A stretch of DNA of 64,000 nt from contig SAUG01000125.1 of assembly GCA_011316305.1 (NCBI GenBank), positions 114,474 to 178,473 on the forward strand, read 5' to 3'. This DNA comes from Rusavskia elegans (Eukaryota > Ascomycota > Lecanoromycetes > Teloschistales > Teloschistaceae). How positions within the stretch are numbered: the stretch's first letter is position 1; every line of letters starts with the position of its first letter. The notes below the pieces were generated by a model, which was not told the origin of the DNA, ran no database searches, and saw only the letters and a list, made by a program, of their open reading frames with translations. Made by a program: the position numbers and the translations under genes. Below, one piece after another: positions 46,436 through 58,821 of the stretch.

Positions 46436-47010
46436 CCACTGTGAGACCGAGGACAAGCGCACCTTGCAAAAAACAATGCCTGATCGTTCTAGGTGTTGTT
46501 GGGCAACAAGCCCAGCGTATGGATTCCGTTGGTCTTGCCGATCACTTACTGCGTTGATCAAATATCGGGCGACTGCCGAGAGAAGTTCGTCGCAAGGAAC
46601 AACCCCGAACGTCAGATGCGACGATCTCAACGAACTTCAGGGCAAGTCTTCACATGCATATGAAGTCAGCTATCGACACTAGGTAATACCATTGTACCTA
46701 GCCCAACATCTGGAGCAGCTGCTTATGCAGGGCGCAACGGCATAGTCCAACTCCTGGTCACTGAGGGAAGGCAACATGAAGCAAAGTTTTGTGTGTCATG
46801 AAATAATAGCAAGCTGCAATGTATGGCATGATCGAAACCATCCAGTTGGAACATTTGCGCACCGCACGCCAACGTGGCAACCGTTAGCTGAGCATCACCG
46901 GGCCCGGTCAGTCAACGAGCAAGACTCATGCTACCAATTACAGGCACCTCCACTTGCGGCTGCTTGTTGATGCTTTGCTAAGTTTCGGGATGGTTCGAAA
47001 TTGTTCGTCG

Positions 47011-47068
47011 ATCGCTATCGAAGTGATCGCTGTCGAAATGATCGCTGTCGAAGTGATCGTGATCGAGT
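47011..47068. repeat. 15-bp tandem repeat, about 3.5 copies
   Basis: Units resemble ATCGCTGTCGAAGTG (47011-47025, 47026-47040, 47041-47055) with a partial fourth copy. Would encode IA(I/V)E(V/M) units if translated, but no gene context supports that. Confidence 0.75.
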
Positions 47069-47763
47069 CTGCTTCTACCAATACTAGGCTCGAAGGTTAT
47101 TATTCCATACGAAGAGCGTATTCGCTCTTTGCAAGATGCGAATTGGACAAGCTACATCCCCTGGACATATGATTCCGTGCTTTGGTAGGCTACCTTGACC
47201 GGAACCATCGTGGCTTCAAGGATGTACCCGTAGCCAAACAACTGAGACGCACGCCCTGCGGCGGTCAATGGACCCAGTCACCGGACTCAGTCGACTGCCA
47301 ACTCATCGTACACCGCGACTGTCTCAAATGCCCCCACGGCCCCAATATCTCTCCCTCCTACGATCATCCTTGGAGCTCCGTCCGCTACCGTGCACATGGC
47401 TCTATGTCGGGCGTCAAGATCTTCACTCTGACCACCATAAACTCTAGTCGAGATATCTTTCATCTCAAGCAGATCTCTTATAAGTACCCGGAAATTCACT
47501 CACACCCGCCGCTGTGATCTCATCATTTGTCTCATATATCACTCGTCAAGTGTCGTTCCACAAGCACCACATATTACTTGCCTTCCTTACCTGGCCACCA
47601 TGTCTCGAACCTATTACCTACCTGATGGTTGGATATCGTCAACTCATACTGCTCGGACAGCTGAAGGTGACGCCTCATCAACCGCCAGGTTGGGCCTCTC
47701 TCGATGTTGACAGTCTCTGGCCTATTCGTACTAACTTGCCAAAGAACGGTTCGATCCAGTGAA

Positions 47764-48863
47764 ATGGATTTCGGACGGCCGACCGCCTATCAAGGTTCCA
47801 CGAATATGCCCAACACCGGGGCCCAGGGGTGAGTCTGTTTAGCCATCAATGTGGTTAGGGAATCTTACCACCAGGAGTTAGTCTTGAACTTTGCCAAAGC
47901 CAAATGGTGAAAGGCCGTGGGACAGCTCAACCCCCACGTACGGTTGTTGCTCAGGATTTGATAACCTCAGGAGCAAGACGTCCAGCTTCTGGCTCGGTGG
48001 AAACCCATCCACAATGGTCTGCATTGAAGGTTGAGGCTCCCACGTTCTTTCCACCCAGCTCTTTGCCATTATCAACCGGAATTCCAATGCGTTATCCAAC
48101 GCTGATGGCCACTTCTGTTCCCGGACCACAGTGGAGGCAGGTATACTCTGCCTCAAGTTTTGGAACCCAGGAGGCCGACCTTCCAATGTCGGGTAGGTCA
48201 AGTGTAATGCCAGCGTCGGTCCCAAAGAGGCATCCGCCAAGATCCACGCATGATGAGTTTGATGGACCTCACCAGTTCCTTCCCTCTGCTCCGATGACAA
48301 TTTCCAAGGAACACGATCTGCCTCGCGTACAGGCCCATTTGCTCATCCAAGAGCAGGACAATGTATTGGGTAAGGTAAACGATCGTCTTTCGCAATGCGC
48401 ATTTGACTTCATTGCCAAATATCAATTTCCTATCCCTCTTGAGCAGGACAAACGGCCAGTCCAATGTCCCTCGGATCGTGAGTGGAATGAATGGGTATTC
48501 CTCCTCAAACGTATGTCCTTTGGCGTATTTTCAGGTGATCGGGATCATTAACTGGACACCCAAGGGTTAGCAACCAAGAGACGAATCCCCGCAAGAGTCA
48601 TCTACAACGGCCAGATCAAGCAACTGGTGACCATTTTGGAGAAATCCTTGGAAATGAGGCATGTGGCCAAGCATCAGTCACGCCCGTCGAAAGACGATAG
48701 GAATGTGTTGCAACTTATATCCGCGGGATTGCAAGTGGCCAAAATCCTCAAGGATGCTGCGTGTATGGAGTTCATGGACACCCTTTACCTGGAAACCGAA
48801 AGACTTATCCAGAGTCGCAAAGCGAGCCCTGCACATCTCAATCAAACAATCCCTGGATGTTGA
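47764..48863 (+). CDS. Conserved fungal protein of unknown function
   Basis: Three exons: 47764-47828, 47882-48510 and 48571-48863; 328 residues beginning MDFGRPTAYQGSTNMPNTGA. Introns are normal (GTGAGT...GAGTTAG; GTATGT...GGGTTAG with a TTAAC branch). The first two thirds are disordered, rich in Ser, Pro and Thr. The C-terminal third is well structured and highly patterned: CPSDREWNEWVFLLK, KRRIPARVIYNGQIKQLVTI, EMRHVAKHQSRPSKDDRNVL, QLISAGLQVAKILKDAACM and LYLETERLI. I recall similar blocks in unannotated proteins of filamentous ascomycetes, but no function. Helical character suggests a protein-interaction domain. Exon choice is supported by frame closure over all three exons. Confidence 0.75.
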
Positions 48864-50984
48864 AGATTATTCCTGAGTATGTCTGAGGGTTTCCAGCGAC
48901 TTGGAGCTAGGCCTCGAACAGCAAGTGATTATGCATTGCCTGGTTCGAGCATTCTCTGAGGCACACGTAAGCTGTCTGGTAAATGAGGACACTTCGGATC
49001 GTCGATGCTCACCTTTCAGCGACTTCGGAGGTATTCCGTATCTCTAGTAGCCTCTCAGGCAGAGTCATTCTACACGGTGGACGTCGTATCCATTCAAGAG
49101 TCTTCAAACGCCTCATCGTATTTCTACTTCCGTCCCGACCTTTTTGTCTATATCCTCTTCTATGTCAATGTTTACCATTCTGATAACATACCGATCTGAA
49201 ATTCTGTCATTTTTGCCTAATCCTACCCAACTTTGGAATGCCAAAACCCATTCGAGTAGACAGCACCGCAAGTGGACGAAAAGTACGAGAGCACTGCCAA
49301 TATCCTCCGACGATATCGCTATCTACAGACCCAAAGCTCGCCTGCGGAGCGGCCAACCGCCTGCAACTCAGACCCCAGCTGCCTTACCTTTCCACGAGTA
49401 TAAACATGATTGAAGCTGATGGTGAACGACGCACAAGTTGCACAAGAAGCGGTTTCATAGGGGTCAGAGAAGATCAAATATGCAATGTCGCCGTATGCTT
49501 GCGTGATTGACCGTGTTTCGGCAGATACCTTGTGGCGACAAATGGTGGAAGCAACGGTCCTTATTTCATAAAGCTGTTATTGAGTATCCTCGTCTGTATC
49601 CGATTGATTGGACGGTCGCGGAGGGTCCGTCCAGCCATTCTGTTCCAGGATACGATACTTCATCCAGCGCAGAATGTGGACAAGCAGAAGAGCTACGCCT
49701 CTAGCCAGCAGCAAGCGTTCCAATTGCCAGAAAAGGCAGACAGGGCGAGGTGATATGCGAGTGAAGCCAATCATCCCGACCGAATGATAGAACCAACGCG
49801 AAGAGCCGCTGAGGTCACTTCAAACTCGGCCATTGACGCCGATCCATGAGGCACCTCCCCAACCTGTCGCTACTAAGGGATAGGAGGAAGTTGGGTTACG
49901 ATTGTGCATTCTTCATAGAGGTCCAGTAGAATGGCAGAGCCCATCCATCCATCAATGCGAATGGTGTCTGCGGTTGCCTCTTTGGACTGAGCCGCGCGAG
50001 AAGACAGCTGGTTCTGGCGCCTGGCTGTTGCAATCTTCAGCATAAATTCCCTCGTCGGCCCCCCCCAAATGGCGAGTGTGCCAACGCTATCGTGTTGGCT
50101 AGGTGTTCCGCTGGCTCGCTCAAGTCTTTCTGCTGTCTACTGTACGAGCACCTCTCGCTTTCCCCACAAGTCCACACTATTTTCTCACTACTCCATACGG
50201 GCCAATCGTTGGTTCCTCAGGCTCTCCCGCTGCGACGCTCCCAGGTGTGTGCCCGACTCGTCGTTGAAGCCAGGCGTGAGCGAGTGATCCTGACGGCATT
50301 AGGGTGGATGTGGTCGAATCAACGGCCACAAAAGGCATTAATCAGCTGCAAGGACGGGGCGCGAATCACCAGTCGAATCGAGGGGTGAGCAAATCCGCAG
50401 TGGAGGATCTCAGGATCACCTGTTTTGACGTCGGCGCCAAGCAGCACTCGGAAGACCCAAGAGCGGCTCGACAGCCAACCAACAGTCCGGGCTAGCCAGG
50501 GATCTCGGAAATCACGTGGCATCTCCCCTGTTGGTCCCCATCTTCGGCAACCCCCCTAGTGCTGTCGCCTAACCACGGGCGGCTAGCGGCCCATCTATAC
50601 TTGTCCCATCTTACATCACCCACCGACGCTGCTGTAGCAGAGCCATCTCACCATCTATTTCTCGGTTTGACAACTCGACCACCTCACCTCCTGTAACCGC
50701 CCGCACTTTTGCAGCTAACCACCACCCCCATCCCTTTGCCCGCCCCTACGCTGTGAGCTGGCTTCACAGGGAAGCTACTCGTGAGATCAAGGTACGTGTT
50801 GTTGTTGGTTTCTATTCCCGTCCCGGCGCCATATATCCCCACGACGGCCGGCATCATCATTCTTGCGTCCTTTGCTTGCTGCCACGGCTCACTCGTTGCC
50901 CGCCGCAGGCATTGCTGTCCTTCGCATTCGGACTCGTTCAAGTCACAGCCGGCCTTTGTTGTGTTGAAGGTGCTCCAATTCATC
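48864..50984. other. 2.1-kb spacer, no supported gene
   Basis: Several frames of 60-100 codons occur, none with a recognisable domain or continuing across splice sites. The last few hundred bases, which are C/T-rich, are probably the promoter and 5' UTR of the next gene. Confidence 0.35.
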
Positions 50985-51740
50985 ATGCCTTCACCAACTT
51001 CATCCGAAGCCTCGTCGCCGCCTTCATCCGTCACAGAGGGCTCAACCTCGTCATCAACATCCCCAACGGTATCCTCCTCACCAACCCCTATCCCCTCGGT
51101 ACCCATCATTAAGACACCTCGATCCCCTAAGCCTACCCTACCGGCGCTGAAAACTCCGTCGTCCGCGACATTGCCTTCGGAACTCCCCCGCAGCCCAGCT
51201 CCAGGGATGCTGGATGTCATCAAGAAAGAGGATGACATCAAGACCCCAATTACACCACCTCAGGCATACACTGAGTTCCTCAAGGCCTTGAGCCCTGCCA
51301 TGTCCAGTCCCGGCACCGCCAGAAGCCCATGCTTTTCCGCCTCGGGGAAATCCACCCCTTCGACGCAGCCGTCGAGCGCGGGAAGCAGCTGTCTGTCGTG
51401 CACCTACGATCCTCACAAAACGTCTTCGGCTCCGATCATTCCACCTTCGCCATACATGCGCCCTCCCAGTTCAGCTCGTACACCGACAGCGCTGAGAAGA
51501 CTCCGCATTCCTCAATCTCCCATCTGCTCTCCGGCCACCGATTCCCCCAAGAGTGCGGCCATGCGCTCTCCATTCTCTCCAGCCGACTGGTATCTCGAAG
51601 GCAAGACTCGCTACTTTGAGCCTCCGCGCACCGGCTGCCATCGGCCGGTGAGCGTCCGCCAAGTCGTGACGCGGACCGTTACCTACACCCGCACGCCCCT
51701 TGACCCGGCGCCCAAGGGGAAACGACGGAAAATCGAATAG
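50985..51740 (+). CDS. Conserved Ser/Pro-rich nuclear-type protein
   Basis: The frame is open from further upstream, but MPSPTSSEASSPPSS at 50985 is the likely start; it gives 251 residues. The protein is dominated by Ser, Pro and Thr and so is largely disordered. Conserved islands stand out: KTPITPPQAYTEFLKALSPA in the middle, RTPTALRRLRIP, RSPFSPADW, and SVRQVVTRTVTYTRTPLDP just before the end. The last residues, PKGKRRKIE, form a good nuclear localisation signal. Many SP/TP dipeptides suggest phosphorylation by proline-directed kinases. The pattern of islands recurs in uncharacterised proteins of filamentous ascomycetes; I know of no assigned role. Single exon. Confidence 0.72.
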   Translation: MPSPTSSEASSPPSSVTEGSTSSSTSPTVSSSPTPIPSVPIIKTPRSPKPTLPALKTPSSATLPSELPRSPAPGMLDVIKKEDDIKTPITPPQAYTEFLKALSPAMSSPGTARSPCFSASGKSTPSTQPSSAGSSCLSCTYDPHKTSSAPIIPPSPYMRPPSSARTPTALRRLRIPQSPICSPATDSPKSAAMRSPFSPADWYLEGKTRYFEPPRTGCHRPVSVRQVVTRTVTYTRTPLDPAPKGKRRKIE

Positions 51741-53216
51741 TCGTCGATTCTTATCATTCCACCACGAGCTTCCTCACTCTCGACGACCTCCACATATAAA
51801 TCCACTTCGAACCAACCGACCCACATACTTTGCTCCAACAATCTGACTGGCTCAAATATGTTCACCACCATACCAACAACGCACTCTCTCACTCTCGATC
51901 ACGAACACGACGTTGCGCAGTGCACGACGATTCAAGATGCTATGCTCGATATATACATCTGAACTAATGGGCGGAACAGCATCTCCAACCTATCTTTCTG
52001 GAGAGGCACGACTTTATGGATTTTTGTTTTGCGATACCTCGCTAGGCAAGGGGCAGCAGGGAGTTTTGATGATAGCGAGGCGGCGTTTGTGTACGCGAGC
52101 GGGCCTGTTCAAGTTGTTTATTTTTCCTTCTCGAGCTCATGGTGTTCCACGGTGTCCAGGGGTGGAGCACGTCCTGGGAAGAGCGAGCGGGTGACATGCG
52201 AAAGCGTATCTGATACCAAACCGCTATTTTTATTCTTTCTTAACGCGTACCACTATCTATCTACCAGACCTCTCTCACGTGTTTTCCAATACTCTGATCT
52301 CCCCCGGGTAGAAACAAACAACAACAAATAAACAAAAAAGGCCGTCCACCTGCGACCTCTCTCACTCTCTCGCTCCACACACAATCAATTCTTCATCCTT
52401 CCACCCAAACAAACCCCAGTCCCAGCCCGAAACAAACAAAACAAAAGCGGCAACAAAACCCACCCACATTGAATCCCAATCGTATGGAGCCGGACGGACC
52501 GGGGTCGGAATCTTCAGCCTTAGCCCCAGCGCTTAGACCAACGATTGGTCCAAGCCACTTTGCGTACTGTTACCAGAATCCCGGCGGCTACGGTGGGTTG
52601 GTTTGTGACTTTGTGTGTGTCCAATAATGAGACTGCTATCGTGCACTGCAGGATTGAGGACAGGATGCCTGAGGATGGATGTACTCCGTAGCCGCTGGGA
52701 TTAATGGGGCATTTTATTAGATAGGAAAGGGGAGGGTGGTTGGCGCGTGGATATTGAGCTGGAGAAGGGGTCGAGATTCTTGAGATGCCAGTGTTAAGTT
52801 AACATTATTCAATTGAAGCAGAAGACTATGAGTTGACTTGGGCAAAAGTCGTACAGACTTGAGGTTGCTACCTAAGATACTATAGACTGGTTGGTTATTG
52901 GGGGTATCGTAAATGCGTGTCATGTGCGCTGCACAGACTGGTATCAAGAGTAAAGTAAAGAAAGAAAGCAAACAAAAGGCAAAAAAGATCAGCCTTTTGG
53001 CCCACGCTATACCTCCCATAATTACGTTGTTGAGTAGCGTGTATGAGTGCCTGCCCAAACCGAAAACGTCGACTCGCTATGCAATGTATCCTCCCATGAC
53101 AAAAAGGAAAGGTATGTACTTGAAGGAGTGTGAAAGCCTCCGACTGGCGGTGGCTGTATTGATGTACGCAAACGATTCCGAGTTGAGGAGAAGACGATGC
53201 AGGCGCTGTAGAATGA
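51741..53216. other. 1.5-kb convergent spacer
   Basis: Separates two 3' ends. Includes a C/T-rich then A/C-rich stretch (52330-52480) and an A-rich one (52940-52990). No gene recognised. Confidence 0.4.
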
Positions 53217-55422
53217 TCACATCATGTTGCCGTTGAGATTGACTTCGCAACCCTCGGCCTTTTGTCTCAAGGCCTTGGCGAGCATCAGCTCACGCATCCA
53301 GTCAATGCGCTCGTCTCGGGTCTTGACCGCAAAGTGGTGCGTCTTGCCCGTCGCGGCCCCGATGATGCCCTTTTTCTCCGCGGCTGGCACGAGCTGAAAA
53401 GCGAAGGCGGCCGGGTCTGCATCTTTCTTCTTGCCACCAAGCTTCAGCGATTTGAAGGCCGCGCCGAGCTTGTTCGAGTTGAGGGCCGAGCAAGCAACAG
53501 CATACTCGTCCACATCAATCGACTCGAGAGTAGCGACGTCTTGGCTGTCACGGTGCATCGCGAGCCGAGTCCCGTTCAGGCGGAAATGGTTTTCGTGCCA
53601 TTCGTGCCGCAACATCCTGGTCTTCCGCTTCTTCATCCAGCCCGCGTGATTGACGCCTTGAAGCGTCGTAGGTGTTAGCTCCTCTCTTGCGTCTATGGGG
53701 GACATGGCATTTTCTTGCACCGGAGCCATTGCGAAGCTAGGCTGGCGTCGATGGGAGGTGACAGATCTAGAGCGCTCAAGCGGCGCAGAGGTCTGCGGAC
53801 GAACGATTGGCTGGAAAGGCTGACGGCGATGCTCGGTCCGGGAGCTCGAGCGGGAGATAGACGGGCCTCCGCCGAACTGCATGTCAGGGGGAACAGATTG
53901 GGATACATCTCGAGCCACAGGCCCCGAGGGGATAGCAGTCACCGGAACATCCATCTCGGAAGCAGGGCTCCCCAGTCTGTAAATGTCTTGAAGTGGGCTT
54001 CGATCTGGAACATGCATCGCCGTGACTGGAGTAGCCTGATTTCGAATGGCGGTTCGGCTTGGTGAGAACACATCAGGATCCGAGGAAGAGGGGATCGTCA
54101 GCCGAGGAAGCTTCGACAGATTGCCATTCCGTCGCGGGGAAAGAGGGGGGAACATCTCGTAAGGAGGCGTGGTAGGTTCTTCGACAGCAGGCTGGTCCAC
54201 ATGCTGGAAGTTGAGGAACTGGCGGACATTCTCTTGTGGGTCTCGAGAATGTACAGCGCGAAGGACGTCCTCCTCAAGACGGAGCGGCGGGCGTTGGCCA
54301 GGTCCAAGAAGATCAGAAGAAGCCACGACGGAGGGAACAGCCTCGGACGTTGGCCGCCAGGCGACCTCGGTAGGAGATGCGTCGGCCTCACGGAGCTGCT
54401 CCAATTCCATAGGAAATTCTTTGGCAATCTTTGCTAATTTGCGTTGCTGCTTCTGCCATCTCGAGCAGTTTTCACCCTTTGAGCACTGATGCGGCTTGGG
54501 CAGAAGCTGCTCGATGGCGACGATCGAGGCTGATTCTCCAGGTGAGATCATGTCAATATCTGATCGCCGAGCCCTTCGAGCTACACGTCGACCAAAGGCG
54601 ACTGAAGTGTTCTGTTCACCCTCCGGCGTCGCGGGATTGGAGCACTCATTGGACATTTGCTCCCGTACCAATTGCTGGCGGCTGGGCTGCGACGACGGGC
54701 AGACATCCTCCACGGGCGTAGGTGGCATACCCAAAACGGTACCCCTCAGGGTTCGTATCTCGTTCCACAATCGATGTCGCTGACCGAATGACTGGACACC
54801 TAGCTCTTTCAGGTCACCAAATTGGAGATCTTTCAAGATAGCGCCGGAGATGTCATGCATCCTGAATTTTTCGATGACAGACTCCTCGAATCCATAATCA
54901 CTCATCCAATCCGCCACTTGTTTAGGAGTCCATGCAACCAAGGGGACACTGCTCATTGGTGGCTCTTCGGGTTGTTGGTAAATCGGCACCTGTTGTTCCC
55001 TGGATAGGCTTGACTTGGGTTCCTGCGGGGATGTGACTGGGGACATGGAAAGATAGAAATCGACACCTTGTGTTGTGTCTTGCGATATGCGGAACAGGTG
55101 GGGCCCCACAGGACCCTCGACGGGCTTCATGGGAGCAGGCTTGTCTGGTAGTTGGAAATTGAATGAATTGAACTCGTGGGATGCCGGCGTCCTGAGTTCA
55201 TCATATGTCGAGGCCGTGGTTATGCTTCGCTTGCCAAACTTGACGTGGGTCAGTGCTGGAGTCTCCTTTTCACCTTCCAGTCGCCCAACAGGTACTCACG
55301 GAGTCCTCGCTCCTTCGCTCCGCATAGTCATCGACATCGCTCAAATCATCTTCGAATTCGGTGTCGTACATCTCGGTTGCCTCGGACAGTGGCGGTGATG
55401 CTGAGGTCCTCGAAGCGAACAT
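53217..55422 (-). CDS. SAM and PH domain protein
   Basis: Exons 55300-55422 and 53217-55238, joined by a 61-bp intron (GTGAGT...GTCAAG) to read SEDSFGKRSITTASTYDEL; 714 residues. An acidic N-terminus is followed by a SAM domain at about residues 140-205 (AWTPKQVADWMSDYGFEESV ... LQFGDLKELGVQSFGQRHRL), then a ~380-residue disordered Ser/Pro-rich middle, and a PH domain at about 590-700 (HAGWMKKRKTRMLRHEWHEN ... THHFAVKTRDERIDWMREL). SAM mediates protein oligomerisation, PH binds phosphoinositides or proteins at membranes. The architecture recalls Boi1/2 and Pob1 polarity proteins, but I see no SH3 domain, so orthology is uncertain. A role at the cell cortex or in polarised growth is inference. 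Confidence 0.85.
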
Positions 55423-58400
55423 TGGGCGTGTGAAACATTTTTCATACATCTCGATCTCACTTCGCCGCGACGGCGGTAGAGTAGATGCCTATTTAGGTAT
55501 CAGCTGAGATGCTCCAGGACCACTTCTTCCACCATCCCGTTTGAACTCACCATTGTAGGCGAGCGCAGAAAATCAGCTCAGCTGCATATGTTTTACAATT
55601 GGTTGTGCGATTTGACAAGGCAGTGGCCCACACTCTGCTATCCTTGCGGAATTGAGATATCTAAGGAAAAATGCAGTAACTAGCGAGAATGACGGAAAAG
55701 GAAGAAATACAACAATCGCTCGAAGGCCAGGGGGGGCGCCTGGGTGGGGTTATGTAGGAGGTTAGGATATGGGCCCGGACTGTGAGAGGGCACAGATGTC
55801 GGTGGTTGTGAAGCCATCACCCTGCAGTCGCCGTGACGAGCCATTGGCATTTGGGCGGCAGATGGTCCGAATAGGTCGAGCTGGCGGGAGAATTTGGATC
55901 CTCTCAAGCTCTACGAGCTATTCCAGGGTAGCTGGAGGTTGGGGAAAGGTGCTGAAGGTGCAGCAAGTGCTCTCCAAGTGCAACGCCGTCTTTCTCGCTA
56001 GCGGTATCTGCGACGCCAATCATGATGCTGCAACGACTCGAAGTACCTTTTTTAAGCGCCCGAGCTTATTATTAATTGCAGCCCTTAGTGAGCCAATCAC
56101 CACCCATTGACGCAGTCTCCATCACATAGTCATCCCTTTGTCATCCGCCAAGACTCTTTAAACCCTGAGCAAGCCTGAGTAACGTAGCCGTTGCCTTTTA
56201 TTGTTCTTCTTTGCAGCAGCACCATCGGGATCGGCTCGCGGCCTTCCAACGTGTACGGATACAGCAGGCTAAGGTACTGCAAGTGCCGTCGCCCTGCCTC
56301 GTTTTATCATTCCCAGCTTTTCCACTTCAACGCTGTACCACATGCTTGACAGATTGTCAGACAAGATCGGGCATCTCGAGCATGATCCATGTCTCAAGCG
56401 AGCTGCGGGTTCCGAATCAAGTGTTCAGTCGCTCCACTGATCTGGCGGAGCTTAAGCACCCTACATGTCCAATACCGTCTTCATGCGGGTCTAGAAGGTA
56501 CATGATCGATGCTCCGCAACCCGAGTTTCTGCAGTCACGAACATTGCATGGAGTAGCCAATAATGCGTACATGTCGTGTGCTACCTGCTTTGTGCCCACC
56601 GTGGCATCATAGCTTGGATCCTATACCGTCTACCTATACTCTGTGATCACCGGCTCTCTCGATACGACATCGATGTGTTGCCAGAGACAACGGCAGACTC
56701 ACATGACTGAAATCTCATGCGGGTTCCAAATCCTTGATCATGGCATGGATCAATCAGAGTGAGGAAGTGCACAATCGTGAAGATGCAATGGAATCTCGGA
56801 AGCGGCATTTAGCTCATAGAGAAAGACCCTCGGGGATTGGCCACACGCATAATGATCTTCCCGAGATCTGATATCCAATCTATGACTGGAGCTAAAGACA
56901 TCAGGTGGCCCATCGACAAAGCTTTCATCAAAGGTAGAGCTCGGGTCGAGCCACGACATTTCGGCCCGTTTGGATGACACGTCCTCGTATGCTGGTCGTC
57001 CAACATTCTTGAACTCAGACTAATGAGTCCCGGATATCTGATAAGCTTAACGTCGGCAGCTAGTTTTTCAATGCTGGCGGTGAGACGTGGCAAGTCGACT
57101 GACATTCAAATCCTAGTCGGAGCCTCGAAGGGAGGATAACCTGTGCCGTAGAGAGTGCGGCGTTCCTCGAGCTGGAACTGCTGAACGAAATGTCCATCTC
57201 GTACTAATGACTGGAGTCCAAGTACCACCTGACTTGTCCTCTGACCACTGGCGACCATTCTTCATCACCAACAAGATGGTTCACCGCTTTCTAGCCAAGG
57301 AAGTACTCCTCTCCATGGAATTGATCCCTTGCGAGTCGGTCCTGACGGGGTTCTCGCTGGTTGAATCACGAGGGGGATCTCGACAGAGGCTTGCCCAATT
57401 CAGCTGATACCGCTGAGGGGGGTCTTAGCTTGCTTTATTTTTGGCTTTTCATCCGTCTTTGATCATATTGAGTGTCATTCTTCATGCGAAGAGGTGACAG
57501 TAGGGCTAAGTGCTGCTAATTAGGGTCCTCAAACCGGTAGAGCTGACCCCTGTCCTTACATACAATCATGCATGCAATCACATCCCCCGCATTCGATAGT
57601 GCCATGCCTCTCCCGACGGCACACTACAGACAGTCACATTATTATTGGCGTTGGCACTTGCACTTGGAACGGGACGAATGAAGCGCTGAGATGCTGTCAC
57701 CTTGACGCGCCATCTTTAGCTTATTTCACTGCATGCTCTGACGACCACTCGTTTCCTTTCAACATCACCTCACATGCATCCTCCCCCGGTCGACCACACC
57801 AGTGCGCGCTGGGCCTTTCGCCTGTATGCTCGAGCACGGCGCGCTCGTTCCTCCGCTACTCGAAAATGGCTGGTCATGAGCCCTGAAGGTGGTGGAAAAG
57901 TGGAGACAAGCGCAGAGATCGGATGGAGGGTATCTCGACCCGATCCTTTTCAGCCTCGTCAACGTCCGGGGCTGTCACTGGAACCCTTCAAGATTCCACC
58001 ATTCGCTGGGAGGGGAAAGTGGGATCAAGTCACTTGACGAACCATCAGCAACCACGACGCCGTGAGGAATGGCTTTCATCAATAACGAGAGATGACGATC
58101 TCCGGTCTTGGGCTCTTCACGGGGAAGCACCGGATTCGAAAACGGCTGCATGAGAAGGACTCGACGCGCGATGCAGAGGACGTTGAAATGTCAAGAGCTC
58201 CGACGGGACGACATGCACAATCACGGCGCAGGATAGCTAAGTTTGGTTCCCCGTTAGGCCGGATTGCCAGGGTACCTTGCTTTGCCGATAAACCACATTG
58301 AGCGCCTCCGTGCAAAAATAGGCCTTCTCGTCTGTGAGTGGGTAAGGAAACCCCTCTTTGCTTGCTTTGTGGTGGAGAAATTAGCGGCCTTTCATTTCAC

Positions 58401-58821
58401 ACTTGCTTGCCAATCGAAGTCCACCTTCCTGCCTTGCAAGCAGCTTGTTCACCTTCCAGTGCTCTGGCTCTCGTGGGAGACCAGCCCACACTTACAGCAA
58501 TGTTCATTTTTAGATCCGTGGCTTTCTGCCCTGAATGGGGTCTATCTTTACTTATAGTCAACAATGTCCATTATTATCGTCATTCAAGGCTTGTCACCGC
58601 AGTCCGCGTCTATACTCCTCACCTTTCTCAACCTCAACCTCAACCTCACTCCTCAGAGCCAGCTGGTCGGGCTTTGATCGTTCTCTCCTTCATCTTCGCT
58701 AATTTCCCCTCGGTCTTGCTACTGCCTTCTGTCTGCTCTAGCCCTTATATACAACATCCTTCGGTCTTTTCTGAGCTTGTTATCTCCTCACATATCCATT
58801 TCTGGTCAGATACAGCTCGCT
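55423..58821. other. 3.4-kb divergent intergenic region
   Basis: The longest gene-free stretch outside the RIP block. It lies between the 5' ends of the SAM/PH gene and the Zn2Cys6 gene. Open frames are short and unremarkable. A C/T-rich tract with CAACCT repeats (58618-58650) just upstream of the regulator is typical of a fungal core promoter or 5' UTR. Regulatory genes often have such long upstream regions. Confidence 0.45.

Larger units (their letters stand above)
46237..47763. other. 1.5-kb spacer with tandem repeats and an ankyrin-like trace
   Basis: No gene I can support. It contains two short tandem repeats (46373-46435 and 47011-47068). In 46712-46771 a frame reads GAAAYAGRNGIVQLLVTEGR, which resembles one ankyrin repeat and may be a relic. 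The remainder is not recognisable. Confidence 0.4.

Noticed and set aside
46363..46557. Small frame with SYYRATQ repeats
   Set aside because: It is a translation of the 21-bp tandem repeat only, with no start context, splice sites or homology.
46990..47010. Possible tRNA T-arm word GGTTCGAAAT
   Set aside because: No cloverleaf could be drawn around it, and it runs into the 15-bp tandem repeat. I found no tRNA, rRNA or CRISPR array in the window.
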